From Apoderus coryli (Eukaryota > Arthropoda > Insecta > Coleoptera > Attelabidae): a stretch of 64,000 nucleotides of DNA. Position 1 is the stretch's first letter. Each line of letters begins with the position of its first letter. The position numbers and the translations under genes are program-made. The DNA is taken from the NCBI GenBank assembly GCA_911728435.2, contig OU452198.1, forward strand, positions 6,014,001 through 6,078,000, read 5' to 3'. This document shows, piece after piece, positions 1-11,950 of the stretch. The notes under the pieces are model-generated. The model was not told where the DNA came from and did no database searches. It worked only from the letters and a program-made list of their open reading frames with translations.

Positions 1-956
1 ACAATAAAAAAAGTATCATCCAACACTGTCTAGATCAATAAATATACAACTGGATACTTTAATAAGTAATTTATGTCAATAAGTAATTGACGTAAATATG
101 TAATTTATGGTAAACACTTTTGAAATTTTAATAAGTGACGTGTTTAATAATAGTCCAAAATCTGAAATTTATACAGCACAACAATAAAATGATTGAATTT
201 TAAAAATGTTTTAAAAAAATACTGTTACTGACGAGCATGTGGATGTCTTTTTGAAATGAGTGATCAATAGCAGGACTAGCATTGACAGTTGACATAAAGA
301 TATGAGATATGTAGTGTCAAATTGTCAAACCTTCCCTATAAGAAGTAAAAGATGGATCATTAAATGTTTAAGCAGCAGCTGGTATAGGCATCAAAGTTGT
401 ATGAATTGCTGTTGTTGCTCAAAGCATTGTCTTTAAAAGCTTAAACTTCTACAATAAATGTAGTCTCTATTCAAATTGTCTGCATTCATCATTTGATTCA
501 GAATAATATACTGATAAGATTCTCATTTGTCATTTATCTTTATAAAATAGTCTTTCAGTATCACTTTATTTGACCATTGTCTTTGTTTATAAAGACAATG
601 ATTTGACCAAGTGCTACATTTTTACTACGATTTTCCTTCTCTGCCTGAAATCAGCCCAACTGATGTGAAAATCATTAACCACTCACTTCACTTGCATTTC
701 GAAGGATTAAACGGGCGCCGCCATGTTCCTCTATTGTTGCGCCAACTGTGGGAAAACAAATCTGTTGTTAAACTAGGATTAGCGAGAATTTTAAATTCAG
801 GCCAATAAGAGGCCGCTGTTTTATCTTTGCAGCTGCAAAATGTTTTTATTTTTAATTATTTGGTTTTAGTGTTTGTTTAAGATTTATAAACAATGGCATG
901 TGCAAAAACGTATATAATAATTTTGTAGAATTCCAAAAAAATAAAATTTATTACAT
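1..956. other. AT-rich stretch without a recognisable gene
   Basis: No coding exon, RNA gene or element end is recognisable here. A 65-codon open frame at 611-808 has no family resemblance that I can see and no splice context. The region is AT-rich like the rest of the window. Confidence 0.6.
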
Positions 957-1153
957 AATATATAATATGGCTGACTATGATGGGAATCCAGCCAGAAAAT
1001 TGGGTGTGGAAAGCATTTAAGTTAGTGTGCTCCAACCATTTTAAAACTGAGGATTTTCTGAATTTTCCTCGATGGCGTACGTTGAAGAAAAACACTGTAC
1101 AACTTCAAGTTTCTTCAGAATTTCCACGTCCGACCATACCAGGTACTTCTTGA
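957..1153 (+). pseudogene. THAP zinc-finger domain relic
   Basis: The frame ending at the TGA at 1151-1153 reads as the second half of a THAP DNA-binding domain. It has a Trp-rich lead-in (WLTMMGIQPENWVW), the VCSNHF zinc-ligand motif (the C-x2-H of the C2CH finger), TEDF after it, and a basic RTLKKNTVQL stretch where THAP domains carry the AVPT-like end. The N-terminal CxxxxC half is not found upstream and the frame stops soon after. THAP domains are found in transcription factors and in P-element transposases, so this may be an exon of a host gene or a transposon relic. I favour a relic, because no flanking exon is visible. Confidence 0.5.
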
Positions 1154-3505
1154 ATAAAACAGGGAATGCAACCAGGGCAACTAAAAACTCCAATTCCAAG
1201 TGATACATCCTTATCGAGCACCAGCTTACGTTCTGAAAAAGGAATAAGAATTGGAAAACAAAGGTTTATTAATACAATTTTCATAGAAAAATCGTAAAAT
1301 TAATTGTTAATGTTTGAAATGGAAGTCCACAAAATGAGTTTAATAAAATCCATATTGAAAACTGCTGAAGCTTTGCGCAGTGGCGATATCGTAACCAATG
1401 AGGTTTATCCGAGGTGCGATTATTGCTAGTTGAAAACTAGCTAGAAGCTAGAAAAAAAAAAGTCACGATTCGTAAAAAATTGTATATAAACTTTTTTTTC
1501 CTACTTAATTTGCACCCCTTAAGACGCTACTCTACTGTCAATGGTGGAACATGGCGGCTATTATATTAGCAGTTCGCGCATCTGTCAAGCTCATTCTCCC
1601 TTCTCTATATCTCTGGGCCCGTCACACTCAATATGGTCGTTGGCATTTTAAAATTAAATATAATGGCTTACATTATCAAAATAAGCTAAGAAGTAGGGGT
1701 TAAAATTCTCAATTAACTGTCAACTCATGTATAAAAGGATCGTACAATTTAGTCAGGTAAGTAAAAATTGCTGGTATTTACGGCTGTTTGATAAGAAAAT
1801 TATTGATAATGTAGCGCTTCTAGGTATTACTCTATGCGGACCTAATAGTTGTTTGACATTGACATGTGAAGTTTGAAGTTTTTTCAGTTTCATAAAAGCG
1901 GTTAAATTGTTGGTTATAAAGTAACGTTGTTTTAAGTTGAAATGTAAATAATGCCTGTTCTAATTTATATCTAAGTCAATAAACAATCGTAAAATAACAA
2001 TACAAAAAAGTTTGTTTATGTTTTAAAAGCCCAAAACGATCATGCAAACGGTTGTGACCACTATTTTGTATAACTTACATATTATTAGGTGAGTTTTGAG
2101 TTTTAAAACAAATATTCTAGCGATAGCTACCAGTGATAAATTGTATACCAATACCAATTAGAAGTGAAACCAGTATCCAGGTGTTCCTTTTGAAGATTTT
2201 ATTTGACAGTTTTTTGCCGGACTTAATAAGGTAGGAACCTATATCTAGATAATTTAATAACGATAGCACACACCTGTGTGTTTCACTGGGACAACCTGTC
2301 CTGTAACCCTTTTCAAATGTGTTGAATAAACTTTCCAAATTTATTTAATCCGTATTTACACTCGTAAATATTCGCTGCATTAACGGTGCATGTTTTCAAA
2401 AAAATAAACACATTTAAGTACATGAAATGTGTCACACGTTTAAGTAGGTATTCTGAATTACAAAATATTATCATGATTTAGATTTTTTCATTGTGCTTAA
2501 ATGCAGACATTATGACGACTGAATATACGATCTGTATAATATTTAAATAAATTTTTAGAGTGACCAGACATTTTTTCCTTTAAAATTTATTGCAATCGTA
2601 AATTTAATGGGTTAATGCGAAAATTTATGTTTATTGTGGCCTATATATCTATACCATATTAATTTAATGTTTGAGAATCATTTTATTATTAGCATTCTAT
2701 AAATAATTAATTTTGAATAAAACGACTTCAAATGTGCCTAATTGTTTCTAAAACTAATATTTGAATTGGTTAAAAAAGTAGCATTCGTCCTTAAATGAAT
2801 TCCTGTGGCCTGGCGGGACATAATATGATTTTTTCCATGAAACGATTATAGGTCAATTCGTATTTTTTCTCGAGACTTCTTCGGCAGCACATTTAAAGTA
2901 ACCATATTAGCGGCTGTGTTAATAGTTGGACTCAATAGGGTCAGTGACCTCTTGGTGTTAACCATAAATGTCACTATATACATATTATGTAAAACAAAAA
3001 AACTGTACGCCTAGTATGCCACTTGTTTTGAAAATTAGGATCATCATCTTAAATGTATTCTTTAATCAGCATATTATAAACAATAAATAGTAATCTAGTT
3101 GGCACTTTGAACGTCATACTGCTGTCAAACTTAAACAAATAGGAATAACATATAAAGTGTCAATAGAGATTTAAATTTGTAATGTTTCGGGTATTTTTTA
3201 ATCAGTTATAAGTTTTATATTAAGTAGCTACACCATGGTGCATATTATTCATTTGAAGAATTAACAGACATTCATTTTATGTACGGAAAAGCAAATGGAA
3301 CATCGATAATTTTGGACAAGCGATCACCTAAATTAAAAGCGTGCTAGCGACAACAGTGGGTCAAAATAAGTAATAAAAATGACCTGCGTTATTACATAGT
3401 CTCGTTCTAAGGCGTGATATCATGTGATATTTTACCGATGTGATAACACATGACCTCACGTAACCTGATAATAGTCTTTGCGCCATTTATTGTTACATTT
3501 AAAGC
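1154..3505. other. Gene-free AT-rich interval
   Basis: No coding exon or defined element was recognised. Short open frames (for example 2117-2338, minus) show no protein-family motif. A small hairpin of CTAG-containing repeats lies near 1425-1450. Nothing else stands out. Confidence 0.5.
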
Positions 3506-4117
3506 CAAAAGTCGAATTCACGCCATGACCCATTATAACCGGTTTAATTTTTTGCATTCACGCGACCCCGGTTATTGCCGGTTTCACTATGATGACGTCA
3601 CGAAAAAGCCCTTCATGAACATTATAATTTGGGCTTCATTTTTCAGGTAACTAGGTTTGTTTTCACAGGCTTCTGAAGTCGTCAGAAACAGTCTCTATTC
3701 TGCGCAAATCAATTACATCGCGTGTCAACAACGTTATGCGCAGACTCCATACTGTTTCTGACAGTTTCGAAGCCTATGAAAACAAGTCTAGTTACGTCAA
3801 AATTAAGCGCAAATTAGTTGAGTTTCACGTTCCTTTTACAAAAAAAAAAAAAATTAAGTGCGGTGAGTCGTAGGTGATCATGTCACATCATTGGTTTGCG
3901 CAGAATCCCGACTGTTTCTGACGGTTTCGGATTCTTGTGAAATCGCAAAGAAAATATAATGTCACAGCTAACATGTGTATTTTAGCTGTGATAATGTCAT
4001 GAAGGGCTTTTTCGTGACGCCATCATAGTGAAGCCGGCATTAACCGGGGTCGCGTGAATCCAAAAAGTTAAGCCGTTTATAACCGGTTATAATCGGTCAA
4101 GGCTGGAATTCGACTTA
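3506..4117. mobile_element. Foldback-type non-autonomous DNA element with nested palindromes
   Basis: The outer arms, about 3506-3636 and 3993-4117, are inverted copies of each other over roughly 125 bp. Both carry AAGTCGAATTC at the tip, and further in share CGCGACCCCGGTTA and CACGAAAAAGCCCTTCATGA. Inside lies a second inverted pair, 3648-3720 against 3733-3797, with shared GTCAGAAACAGT and GTAACTAG ends. A third diverged arm copy is at 3898-3950. There is no transposase frame, so the element is non-autonomous. The superfamily cannot be assigned. Confidence 0.7.
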
Positions 4118-5159
4118 TGTTTTAGTTTTCAGGAAATTGTGAACTGTCAAATATCTTATGCACAAGTTAGTTGCTAATTTTTTGTTATTATAAAGATTTC
4201 GTTAATAATAAAATTGCTGCTTTGCAAAAACAAATTTCAAAAATATTTATCAGATTATAATGCAGGTTTATACCGTAAGATTATTAACCGTATTTTTTAT
4301 TTGTTTCAATATGTAAACGTAAACACTTATCTATGATTTGATTCAGCCTGAATAAAATTGTTGGAAATTTTTTGAAAGGCGATTCTGTTATATCTTATTT
4401 TTCTCTACCTCCAGTTAAAATTTTTGTACTGAGTGATAGTTCACCCTGTATATGGCGATTTTTCTTGAATAAATTTAAATAACAGCTAAAAACACTGAAA
4501 ACTTGTTTAAACCATTACGTGGGATATACAACCTATTTTTGAATTGAAAATGGCTTTAAATTTAACAATAAAGAAAACAGGTTGATAATGGTTTTTCAAA
4601 AACGAAACATCGTAGTCAAAATTTGTAAACGCTATCTTATTCATCTCAAAAAGTAACAAAGAGAAAGTGCTTTTCATTTTTTTACATCTGTAAAAATAAT
4701 GTCAGAAATTAATAAAAACTAAAATCCTAAAAAATTCTCGAAAACAGCTACAGTTAGTTTACTTTTGAAAACATCATTTAAAAGCTTTTTTAATAATTAT
4801 TTAATCCAAAAATCTGTTCGAAATTTGCGTTGGTAGTTTTTCAGTAAACTAGATTACTTAAGCAGTTATTTTTGCAATGTATGTAGATATTTTAAGTAGG
4901 TACCTTTACAAATCTAAATACAATACAAAAACATATATTATTGTAAATTAAGCATCTGGGTATTTTACACAATAATAATATTGTATAACTAGTAATAAAT
5001 ACTTATACGAAATGATTTCCTGTGAATTCCCACTTAATTTTATACGGTTTGCAGTTAGCAACATATAAATAAGGTTTATATGAACCTAATCTACTTATTT
5101 ACACTAAATTGAAAATAAAATCCGATATTTATTCGACGCGATCATTCTTTTAGAACACT
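4118..5159. other. Gene-free AT-rich interval
   Basis: No exon or RNA gene is visible. Near 4440 is one isolated CACCCTGTAT motif, the terminal motif of a repeat family that is frequent between 22 and 30 kb; no second end was found here. Confidence 0.5.
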
Positions 5160-5486
5160 TAATGCCCGTTTGCACCACATACAGTTTAAGTAGAGAATAG
5201 TTAAGAGTCACCTAAATTTTAAGTATTCCTTAGAACGGAATTGATTGCACCGAATCATGAGTAGGTAGCACTTAGTTAAGTATCGGGTAAATTTGTCAAC
5301 ATAGCAAATTTAAGGTAGCCGACAATGAAGAAGAGTTTTTTGGTCGGGCGGTAGGTAATATTTTAACTTTTAACCTCTTCAGTTTTGTTTTCATAATAAT
5401 TCATAATGTAAACATTAGTTTTGATTGTGAATGTGAACGAAAATTATTAAATACTAGAGTGAAATTGTGTCCGTAAATATAATAAA

Positions 5487-5640
5487 AACAAAATAATTTT
5501 GTGGCATAGCGGACAAAATGACTGGTTTTACCTACACAAGGGACTTTGTTTAGACTGAGGCCCTGCTAAATTACATTACCCAAAGTCCCTTCTGTAGGAA
5601 AATACATTTTGTCCGCTATACCACAAAATTATTTTCTTTT
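5487..5640. mobile_element. Short palindromic MITE (GTGGCATAGCGGACAAAATG family)
   Basis: Inverted arms of about 34 bp at 5487-5520 and 5605-5640 carry GTGGCATAGCGGACAAAATG and its reverse complement. A related pair of arms occurs at 57255-57288 and 57654-57689 in the last intron of the UBE2L3-like gene, so this is a dispersed family. It has no coding capacity. Confidence 0.7.
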
Positions 5641-6209
5641 TATTATTAAATACATTTTTAATATAATACGATGGAAGTTAGTGATACATAAAGAAAGAGA
5701 AGACCTCCAAACTACACTTCCAACGAGAAAGAAGTTCCTCATCGATATTGTTGGATCATAATTGTGGCATCATTCAAATTAATAAAATTAACTTTTTGTT
5801 AATATTTTCCATTGTTAAATTTATCTATTGTTATTATTATATATTTGAAATGTATTTATTACATGTACTTACCTATATTGGTCTGTTTCTATTATAAGAT
5901 TTAACTAGATGAGTGCTACTACTAACATATTTTGTGATTTATATTCAAAAATAGTTTTAGGTTATTAAGTATTTACCTGGGAACATAAGTAGAGTTGTTA
6001 GCTTATTTATTCTTTTGTGGATTAATAATTAAATAAACTGTAAACGTGAAGTTGTTATGGTTTTAATACATAGGTATATACCTCTATTATTATTTTTTAA
6101 TATCGACTATTTCCTCAGTACCTCTATATATATATATAATAGGTATGTTAAGCACAAAGACGCTTTTCGGTCTTTCCTACTAAAATATCTTCTATTGAAA
6201 GCTGTCAGC

Positions 6210-6398
6210 TCATCAAATTCTAGTAAAAATGCTCAATTTGGTCTAGGATAGACCGAATCGTAGTCTTCGTCAGTCGAAATCTTTGAAAAAAATTTAAATT
6301 GTCCATATCTAAAAATAATTCGGCCTTTCATAAACCCTCCTTGGAAATCCATGTTCAATTAATTCGAAAACATCAAGATCCTCGTCAAATAATTCCAT
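6210..6398 (-). pseudogene. PIF/Harbinger transposase relic, copy A
   Basis: The minus strand reads a degraded N-terminal part of a Harbinger-like nuclease: a DEDLDVFELIEHGFPRR-like start, then ERPNYF, then FFQRFRLTK-type residues. This matches the FRLSK-type segment that precedes the DDE nuclease domain of HARBI1-like proteins. Stops and shifts interrupt the frame, and no DDE catalytic part is present. Copy B at 7085-7277 keeps the frame better. Confidence 0.55.
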
Positions 6399-7084
6399 AT
6401 TTTTAATTTTTTAATCGCCACACACAGTAAACAACCCAATAATGAAAAATATAAAAGCAATATTGAGGTTAGAATTCCATTTAAGAAGAGATTTCTCGAG
6501 TCAACTTATGCCCGTTGGCACCACATACAGTTTAAGTAGAGAATAGTTAAGGGTCACCTAAATTTTAAGAACGGAATTGATTGCACCGAATCATGCGTAG
6601 ATAGCACTTAGTTAAGTATCGGGTAAATTTGTCAACATAGCAAATTTAAGGTAGCCGACAATGAAGAAGAGTTTTTTGGTCGGGCAGTAGGTAAGCATAC
6701 GTTAATTTCCTTTTATACCGAGCCAATGGGAACGTTCGCCCTTGGGTCGTGTTTCCGTGGGTGGCCGTCGCGGATCGGTGGCGTGCATTTCGCTTTGTTT
6801 TTGCTGTTTGCATATTTTGGCGCCATAAGCTAGTGCTCTGAATAGTATAAACAACTGAATCTGTTACTAGATAAAAAGCAAAAACAAACCCGTTTATAAC
6901 AGCAATAATTTTTATTGCTACATATAAAATAATAATTTATAAGTATAGTTGCGAATAGTTGTTATGGTTTTAATTTATTGTTGTTGATACCCTAGCTCAA
7001 TAATTTATACCTCTATATAATAGTAATAGGTATGTTAAGCACAAAGACCCTTTCTAGTCTTTATCTTCTAATGAAAGCTGTCAT

Positions 7085-7277
7085 ATCTCATCAAATTCTA
7101 GTAAAAATGCTCAATTTGGTCTAGGATAGGCCGAATCGTAGGCTTCGTCAGTCGAAATCTTTGAAAAAAACTTAAATTTTCCATATCTTAAAAATAATTC
7201 GGCCTTTCATACACCCTCCTTGGAAATCCATGTTCAATTAATTCGAAAACATCAAGATCATCATCCAATAATCCCAT
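7085..7277 (-). pseudogene. PIF/Harbinger transposase relic, copy B
   Basis: From a minus-strand ATG at 7275-7277 the reading is MGLLDDDLDVFELIEHG, then PRRVYERPNYF, an in-frame stop, then FFQRFRLTKPTIRPILDQIE and a second stop. The FQRFRLTKPTI segment is characteristic of HARBI1-like transposases before the nuclease domain. Two stop codons and the missing catalytic region make it dead. The TAA duplications and inverted ends of the enclosing element agree with this assignment. Confidence 0.6.
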
Positions 7278-7387
7278 ATTTTTAATCGCCACACAATGTA
7301 AACAACCCAATAATGAAAAATATAAAAGCAATATTGAGGTTAGAATTCCATTTAAGAAGAGAATTTTCGAGTCTTAACTTAAGGAAC

Positions 7388-7584
7388 ACTTAGGCAAATT
7401 TAAAGTGACGTTTTAACGTGGTGCAATAAAAAATAGATGCTAAGCGACTCTTAGAACAAATCGTGACTTAAAATATTCTTCAACACTTCACTTAAGTGAC
7501 ACTTAGGCAAATTTAAAGTGACGTTTTAACGCGGTGCAATAAAAAATAGATGCTAAGCGCCTCTTAGAACAAATCGTGACTTAA
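7388..7584. repeat. Tandem duplication of an 84-bp subterminal unit
   Basis: The segment starting ACTTAGGCAAATTTAAAG at 7388 is repeated at 7501 with few differences, up to GTGACTTAAA. Both copies lie at the right end of the Harbinger-type element, next to its terminal repeat. Subterminal repeats are often transposase-binding sites, but that role is only inferred. Confidence 0.7.
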
Positions 7585-7648
7585 ACGGTATGTGGTGCAA
7601 ACGGGCATAAACTAGATAGTATCGATGGCAGTAGCGGCTGCTCAGGTA

Positions 7649-7982
7649 ATCTTTATTATGTTGTTTTAAGTGATTCGCCAAATTTGAGGTATTTCCACTT
7701 GTTTTAATAAAATATAATCAAAATGGTTACAGAATTTAATAATTAAATTAAACTCGAAGGGAAAAAAATCCTCGATTAGAATAGTTCAATAATACCATTG
7801 TTTTTAGAGAGGCGCGGGCCTCTCTAAAAACAATGGTATTATTGAACTATTCTAATCGAGGATTTTTTTCCCTTCGAGTTTAATTTAATTATTAAATTCT
7901 GTAACCATTTTGATTATATTTTATTAAAACAAGTGGAAATACCTCAAATTTGGCGAATCACTTAAAACAACATAATAAAGAT
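7649..7982. repeat. 334-bp near-perfect palindrome without spacer
   Basis: Bases 7649-7815 and 7816-7982 are inverted copies of each other. By eye the only mismatch is at 7814/7817 beside the centre (GGCGCGGGCC). The arms are AT-rich with no coding frame. It begins 40 bp outside the Harbinger-type element. It could be a young inverted duplication, a hairpin-type MITE or an assembly artefact. Confidence 0.8.
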
Positions 7983-8076
7983 GAAACTGTTGCAAATAAA
8001 GGAAAAACCACAGCTGATAAAAATGCTAAACTATTTTTTTTTTAATCTCTAAAAATTAAAAATAACAACAGCAATA

Positions 8077-8532
8077 GGGTTATTCTTTCGTAGTGATTGA
8101 TCTGAACAAGTGAATGTGATTAAACTGAATCTGATTATACTGAACTGAATATTTGGCGAAACCGAAAGATCATCTTTTTTGTGATTGTATTTCACTTAAC
8201 CTCGAAAACTTGTGAAAACAACCAAATCTGCTCTGAAAACTGGAAAATTATTTCTTCCATGATATTATTATCCATGTTTTAAACTTTTACAATTTATTGG
8301 TTTGATTCGAAATCATATACCAATTATTATCTCTCAATATTCAATACTTTTAGAGGTTAACTGTTAACTGAACGAACTAACCGGTACCAAGAGGTTGATC
8401 AGTAAGCGGAAAGGAGGGTAGGAATTTTAATCAGTTTGGTAGAAGTGACCGATGTCGAAAGAATACACACAATCGTGAATGAACTGACAATTTTCAGATT
8501 GTTCACTTAGTTCAGTACGAAAGAATAACCCT
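8077..8532. mobile_element. MITE with GGGTTATTCTTTCGTA ends, copy 1
   Basis: The left end GGGTTATTCTTTCGTA at 8077 is matched by its reverse complement ending at 8532. TA lies on both sides, as for Tc1/mariner-type insertions. There is no coding frame. A second copy is at 35917-36410 with the same ends and largely the same sequence. The two align throughout except where the second carries a SINE. Confidence 0.75.
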
Positions 8533-8562
8533 AATGATAACACATATTTATTTGTAACATTG

Positions 8563-9939
8563 TCACAGATTTAATAGACCAGATGCGAAAGTAAGCGCAA
8601 AACAGTGATTCAAACACAGACTTATGTTGCCCACACCAATGCATTTACAAAATTGGATTGTATTATAAAAAAATTGTCCGCACCAATAGATTTTTTAAGT
8701 ATTTAAGATTTAATTTATTTGTTTAATTATTAACAGTGGCAGCATAATATAATAATTAATACTTTTTTACTCTTAGTAAAAAATGAAATGAATTAAAATA
8801 TAGAAATTTAGATAGCGTTTTATAGAAGAAACCCATTGTCAAATAAAACATTTTTACAAAATATCAGGGATATATTACAAATATTACTGTTCAAACAAAA
8901 TTATACTGGCTCAATATTTTTATTTTTCGATTAGATTTTTTTGTACTATTTAGATTGCGGTTTGCATATTTCAAAGTATAAAATATACATACTAAAATAC
9001 AGAAATAGAAAATAATTAGAATTACTTAAGTAGTTATACAATGCTGACAAACCACTTATAATTTTGTGAAAAAAAAAATTATTAGTAAAAAACATGAGGT
9101 CACAGTCGTTAAAAAATTTCTGGAAATCTTAAATTAACTTGCATTTTTATGTAGACAGCACAATTTTCGTGATACCTACTTAATGTGAAAATTTTCTTTT
9201 TGTAAATCATTTCAATAAAGGAAATTTTGATAGAAATTACTTATGTACTTTGATAATCAGTATCAAATGAGTGCATATTAGAATTTCCATACAAATATAA
9301 ATTCTAATACGCACTCATTTTAATTATAAGCGCTAACCGTCATGCTGACCATCAGCCTGCCTATGCGCTACGTCACTATTGGCGCCAACCCTTAATATAT
9401 CTTCTATTATTTTCATTTTTAGATATATTTTTACTTGTGTAATGATTTTATAGCACCCTTATCAGGGCCATATCTGTCTTGTCCATCGTGTCATGCAAAA
9501 CGTACTTGCAGTTGTTGACTAGGTATATTCATTTTAAGGTTAATTTTTATTATAAAACCAAATCATAATAATATAATCATGCAGTCTCCCTATTGACCAG
9601 TAAATGTGATCGGTATACAATACAATAAATGACTAAACGGAAGAATATTATTATATAATTAAATTACCTTGCACGATCTTTTGAAAAAGTAAAAAGTACT
9701 TTTTGTCCCATGCTTCTGGTGAATGCTTTAAAATTTTAAAATAAGAATATATCACAAACCACAATATAATATATAATAACCCGCACTACATATACCTCTG
9801 CACGTACTATAGTCAACCGCTCTATACTTAGCATGAACCAAACTATCGGAGCTGGCGCTGTCTCGGTAGGCGTGGTTTCAAAAAGAATTGAAACAGGCGC
9901 GCTCGCTTGCTTTCGCATCTGGTCTATTAAATCTGTGAC
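8563..9939. mobile_element. Putative DNA element with about 30-bp terminal inverted repeats
   Basis: A segment beginning GTCACAGATTTAATAGACCA at 8563 and continuing into AGATGCGAAAG is found inverted at 9909-9939. The 1.38 kb between them has no recognisable transposase. A separate short hairpin, with arms of about 22 bp at 9266-9288 and 9299-9321, sits inside. The target duplication is not clear. Confidence 0.5.
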
Positions 9940-9997
9940 ATACGTCGACTTAAAAAAAATCGTTTTAATTTTTATTTTAAATACATTTTTTTTAATT

Positions 9998-10105
9998 AGT
10001 ATCGAGTATCGATTCTTTGAAGTATCGATGCTTGACCTTCGATACCAAGTATATCGATACCGAAATGTGATACTTTACTTGGTCTCGGGTATCGAGTATG
10101 ATGAA
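9998..10105. other. Cluster of TATCGATA-like motifs
   Basis: About eight TATCG/CGATA pentamers occur within 110 bp, including ATATCGATACC and several GTATCGA. CGATA is the core recognised by BEAF-32 and DREF in Drosophila. Here the cluster could equally be a degenerate short tandem repeat. There is no neighbouring gene to regulate within about 15 kb. Confidence 0.35.
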
Positions 10106-11742
10106 AATATAAGCAAATATTTAAAAATGATATATGTAAAAGCTAGTAAAAATTAAAAAAAAAAACACCCTGCGTGAACCTAAATAAAATAGAGAAAAAT
10201 ATCACTCAATGTTTTAATGAAGTTTTTATTATTTAACTATTTATAGTTTGGGAACTATAGAAACAGAACATTAAAGGGACCAAAATAGAACCTTGTGGGA
10301 GGTTTCTTTTGGCTTGACACTTTACAAGCAAAAACTTTTTTATAAGTAGGTAGTAAATATGCATTACCAAAACCCAAGAACCTCAGAATCCAATAATGAT
10401 TGTGTTCCATTCCTGTATAATAAATATTTACCGGAAAAACAATATTTATTGTATTTGTCCTTTATCTGTGAAAAATGTTTTCAAACGAAACACTTAAGAT
10501 AATCAATATAATCGAAATACAATGTACAACACACTACTTAACACTTAACATAAGTAGATATTTTTTTTTTCGAAAATATTTCATTGTATTACTTAAATGT
10601 TTCTTTGACGTCATCATAGCAGTTTTCAATAATGTCAAGAATTCCCTATACTTGGAAAAACAATAACGTTTTGTTTAAAAAATACTAATGTAATGTTAAT
10701 CTAACTGTTGCGCAACTTCATTTAAGTTATTAACTACCTGATAACTAAATATTTGTAACACAACCATTTTATAAACATTGGAAATACGCGAGAATAAATC
10801 ATAATATTGATTCAATTATAATATTGTTTTATTAATAAAAAATTAAACAATTAATAATTAAAATTGTTGATAATAATTCTCGTAGATTTAATTATGTGCA
10901 TTTGGTGCTAATGTACCTACAGGGTGATCACGTATTGATACAGCGTTTTTCAAATAGTCTGCATCATATGGGAAATTTTTTTATTATTAAATTTAAATTA
11001 CATTTGAGTTTGGCATTAATTTCTGCTTCAGAATGGATGAAAAATCATGCAGGCTCGCGCGCTAAATTGATTTCTTTTTTTTTTTTTTCAAAAATCATTT
11101 ATTTAGGGGAGTTTCAAAAGAAGTTGTTTCTAATGCCATTTTATGTCCCAAGTACAAAGTTTGAATTAAATATATCTTGGAATTTTATAGAGGAAAAGTT
11201 TGCAACAAAAATATGTCGGATACATTAGGTATTGTTTGTTTATATTTTGGTACTAATTAAGAATATTTTATTAATGATCTAGTTGAATTACATAAATTTA
11301 TTTGTATACAGTTCTCATTTCTTGATATTGCCAAATAATGTTTATAAATAATAATATAAAAAAAACTGCTTTTAAATGTAAATATATTTTAACGGTGGGT
11401 TATATTATTAATAAATTGGAATGAATGACTAGAATTTTTTCATAGAGTCGTAGGCATTTGGAATTACGTAACGAAACCATGGAATAAGTATATAACTAGG
11501 AAAATATTTACTAACAAATGTTTAATGGCTATTAATAAAACCACTCTGCAATTTCACACACAGTAGCGCAGTAAACAGTTTTAAAAAAAGCCGAATCTAA
11601 ATAAATTCCAACAATCATTCTCTGAGAAATATGAGACATTATATGCAAAGAATCGTGTAAACATTGCAGTTATGTCATGAGATAATATAATTTATTGATA
11701 TAAAGAACATGACAGTCCAAAACAATAATCTTAATAAATAAG
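10106..11742. other. Gene-free AT-rich interval
   Basis: Short open frames (10475-10666, 10896-11228) have AT-biased composition and no family motif. One CAGGGTG terminal motif occurs at about 10920 without a partner. The interval ends at the target site of the BEL/Pao element. Confidence 0.5.
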
Positions 11743-11747
11743 ACATA

Positions 11748-11948
11748 TGTTAAGTTTGTTATAGTCCAGTCCTTTAATTTTGTTAACACATTGTATTTTT
11801 ATGTTTCTATAGTAACACTTTTGTAACAAAAAAAAAAGTCAATTACAGTTCATTTCATTACTCAATAAAAAAACTCAATTTTACAATAAAAAAAGTCGTT
11901 ATACAAGTTCAATATTCATTTCAATTGGTCCTTTGAGAAATCATAACA
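11748..11948 (+). repeat. 5' LTR of the BEL/Pao element
   Basis: 201 bp, beginning TGTTAAGTTTGTTATAGTCC and ending CATAACA. By eye it is identical to the 3' LTR at 17591-17791, including a run of ten A. Identity of the two LTRs implies a recent insertion. Confidence 0.95.
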
Positions 11949-11950
11949 TT

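Larger units (their letters stand above)
5163..7607. mobile_element. Composite PIF/Harbinger-type DNA transposon, two nested or tandem copies
   Basis: The outer ends are inverted repeats: TGCCCGTTTGCACCACATAC at 5163 and its reverse complement ending at 7607. They are flanked by TAA on both sides (5160-5162 and 7608-7610), the 3-bp target duplication typical of PIF/Harbinger. A third end in the left orientation lies at 6509, preceded by TTA. The 5163-5350 and 6509-6694 blocks are near-identical, as are 6050-6505 and 6955-7380, so a second copy has inserted in or duplicated beside the first. The centres differ (5350-6040 against 6695-6955). Each copy holds a dead transposase exon on the minus strand. 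Confidence 0.75.

Noticed and set aside
611..808. 65-codon open frame near the left border
   Set aside because: No homology signature or flanking splice sites that I can identify.
7388..7584. CRISPR-like or satellite array
   Set aside because: Only two units of 84 bp, clearly part of the end of a transposon.
9833..10156. 107-codon open frame
   Set aside because: It runs through the end of a TIR element and through the TATCGATA cluster; not protein-like.
10896..11228. 110-codon open frame
   Set aside because: AT-driven composition, no motif, no splice context, and it starts in a CAGGGTG repeat motif.
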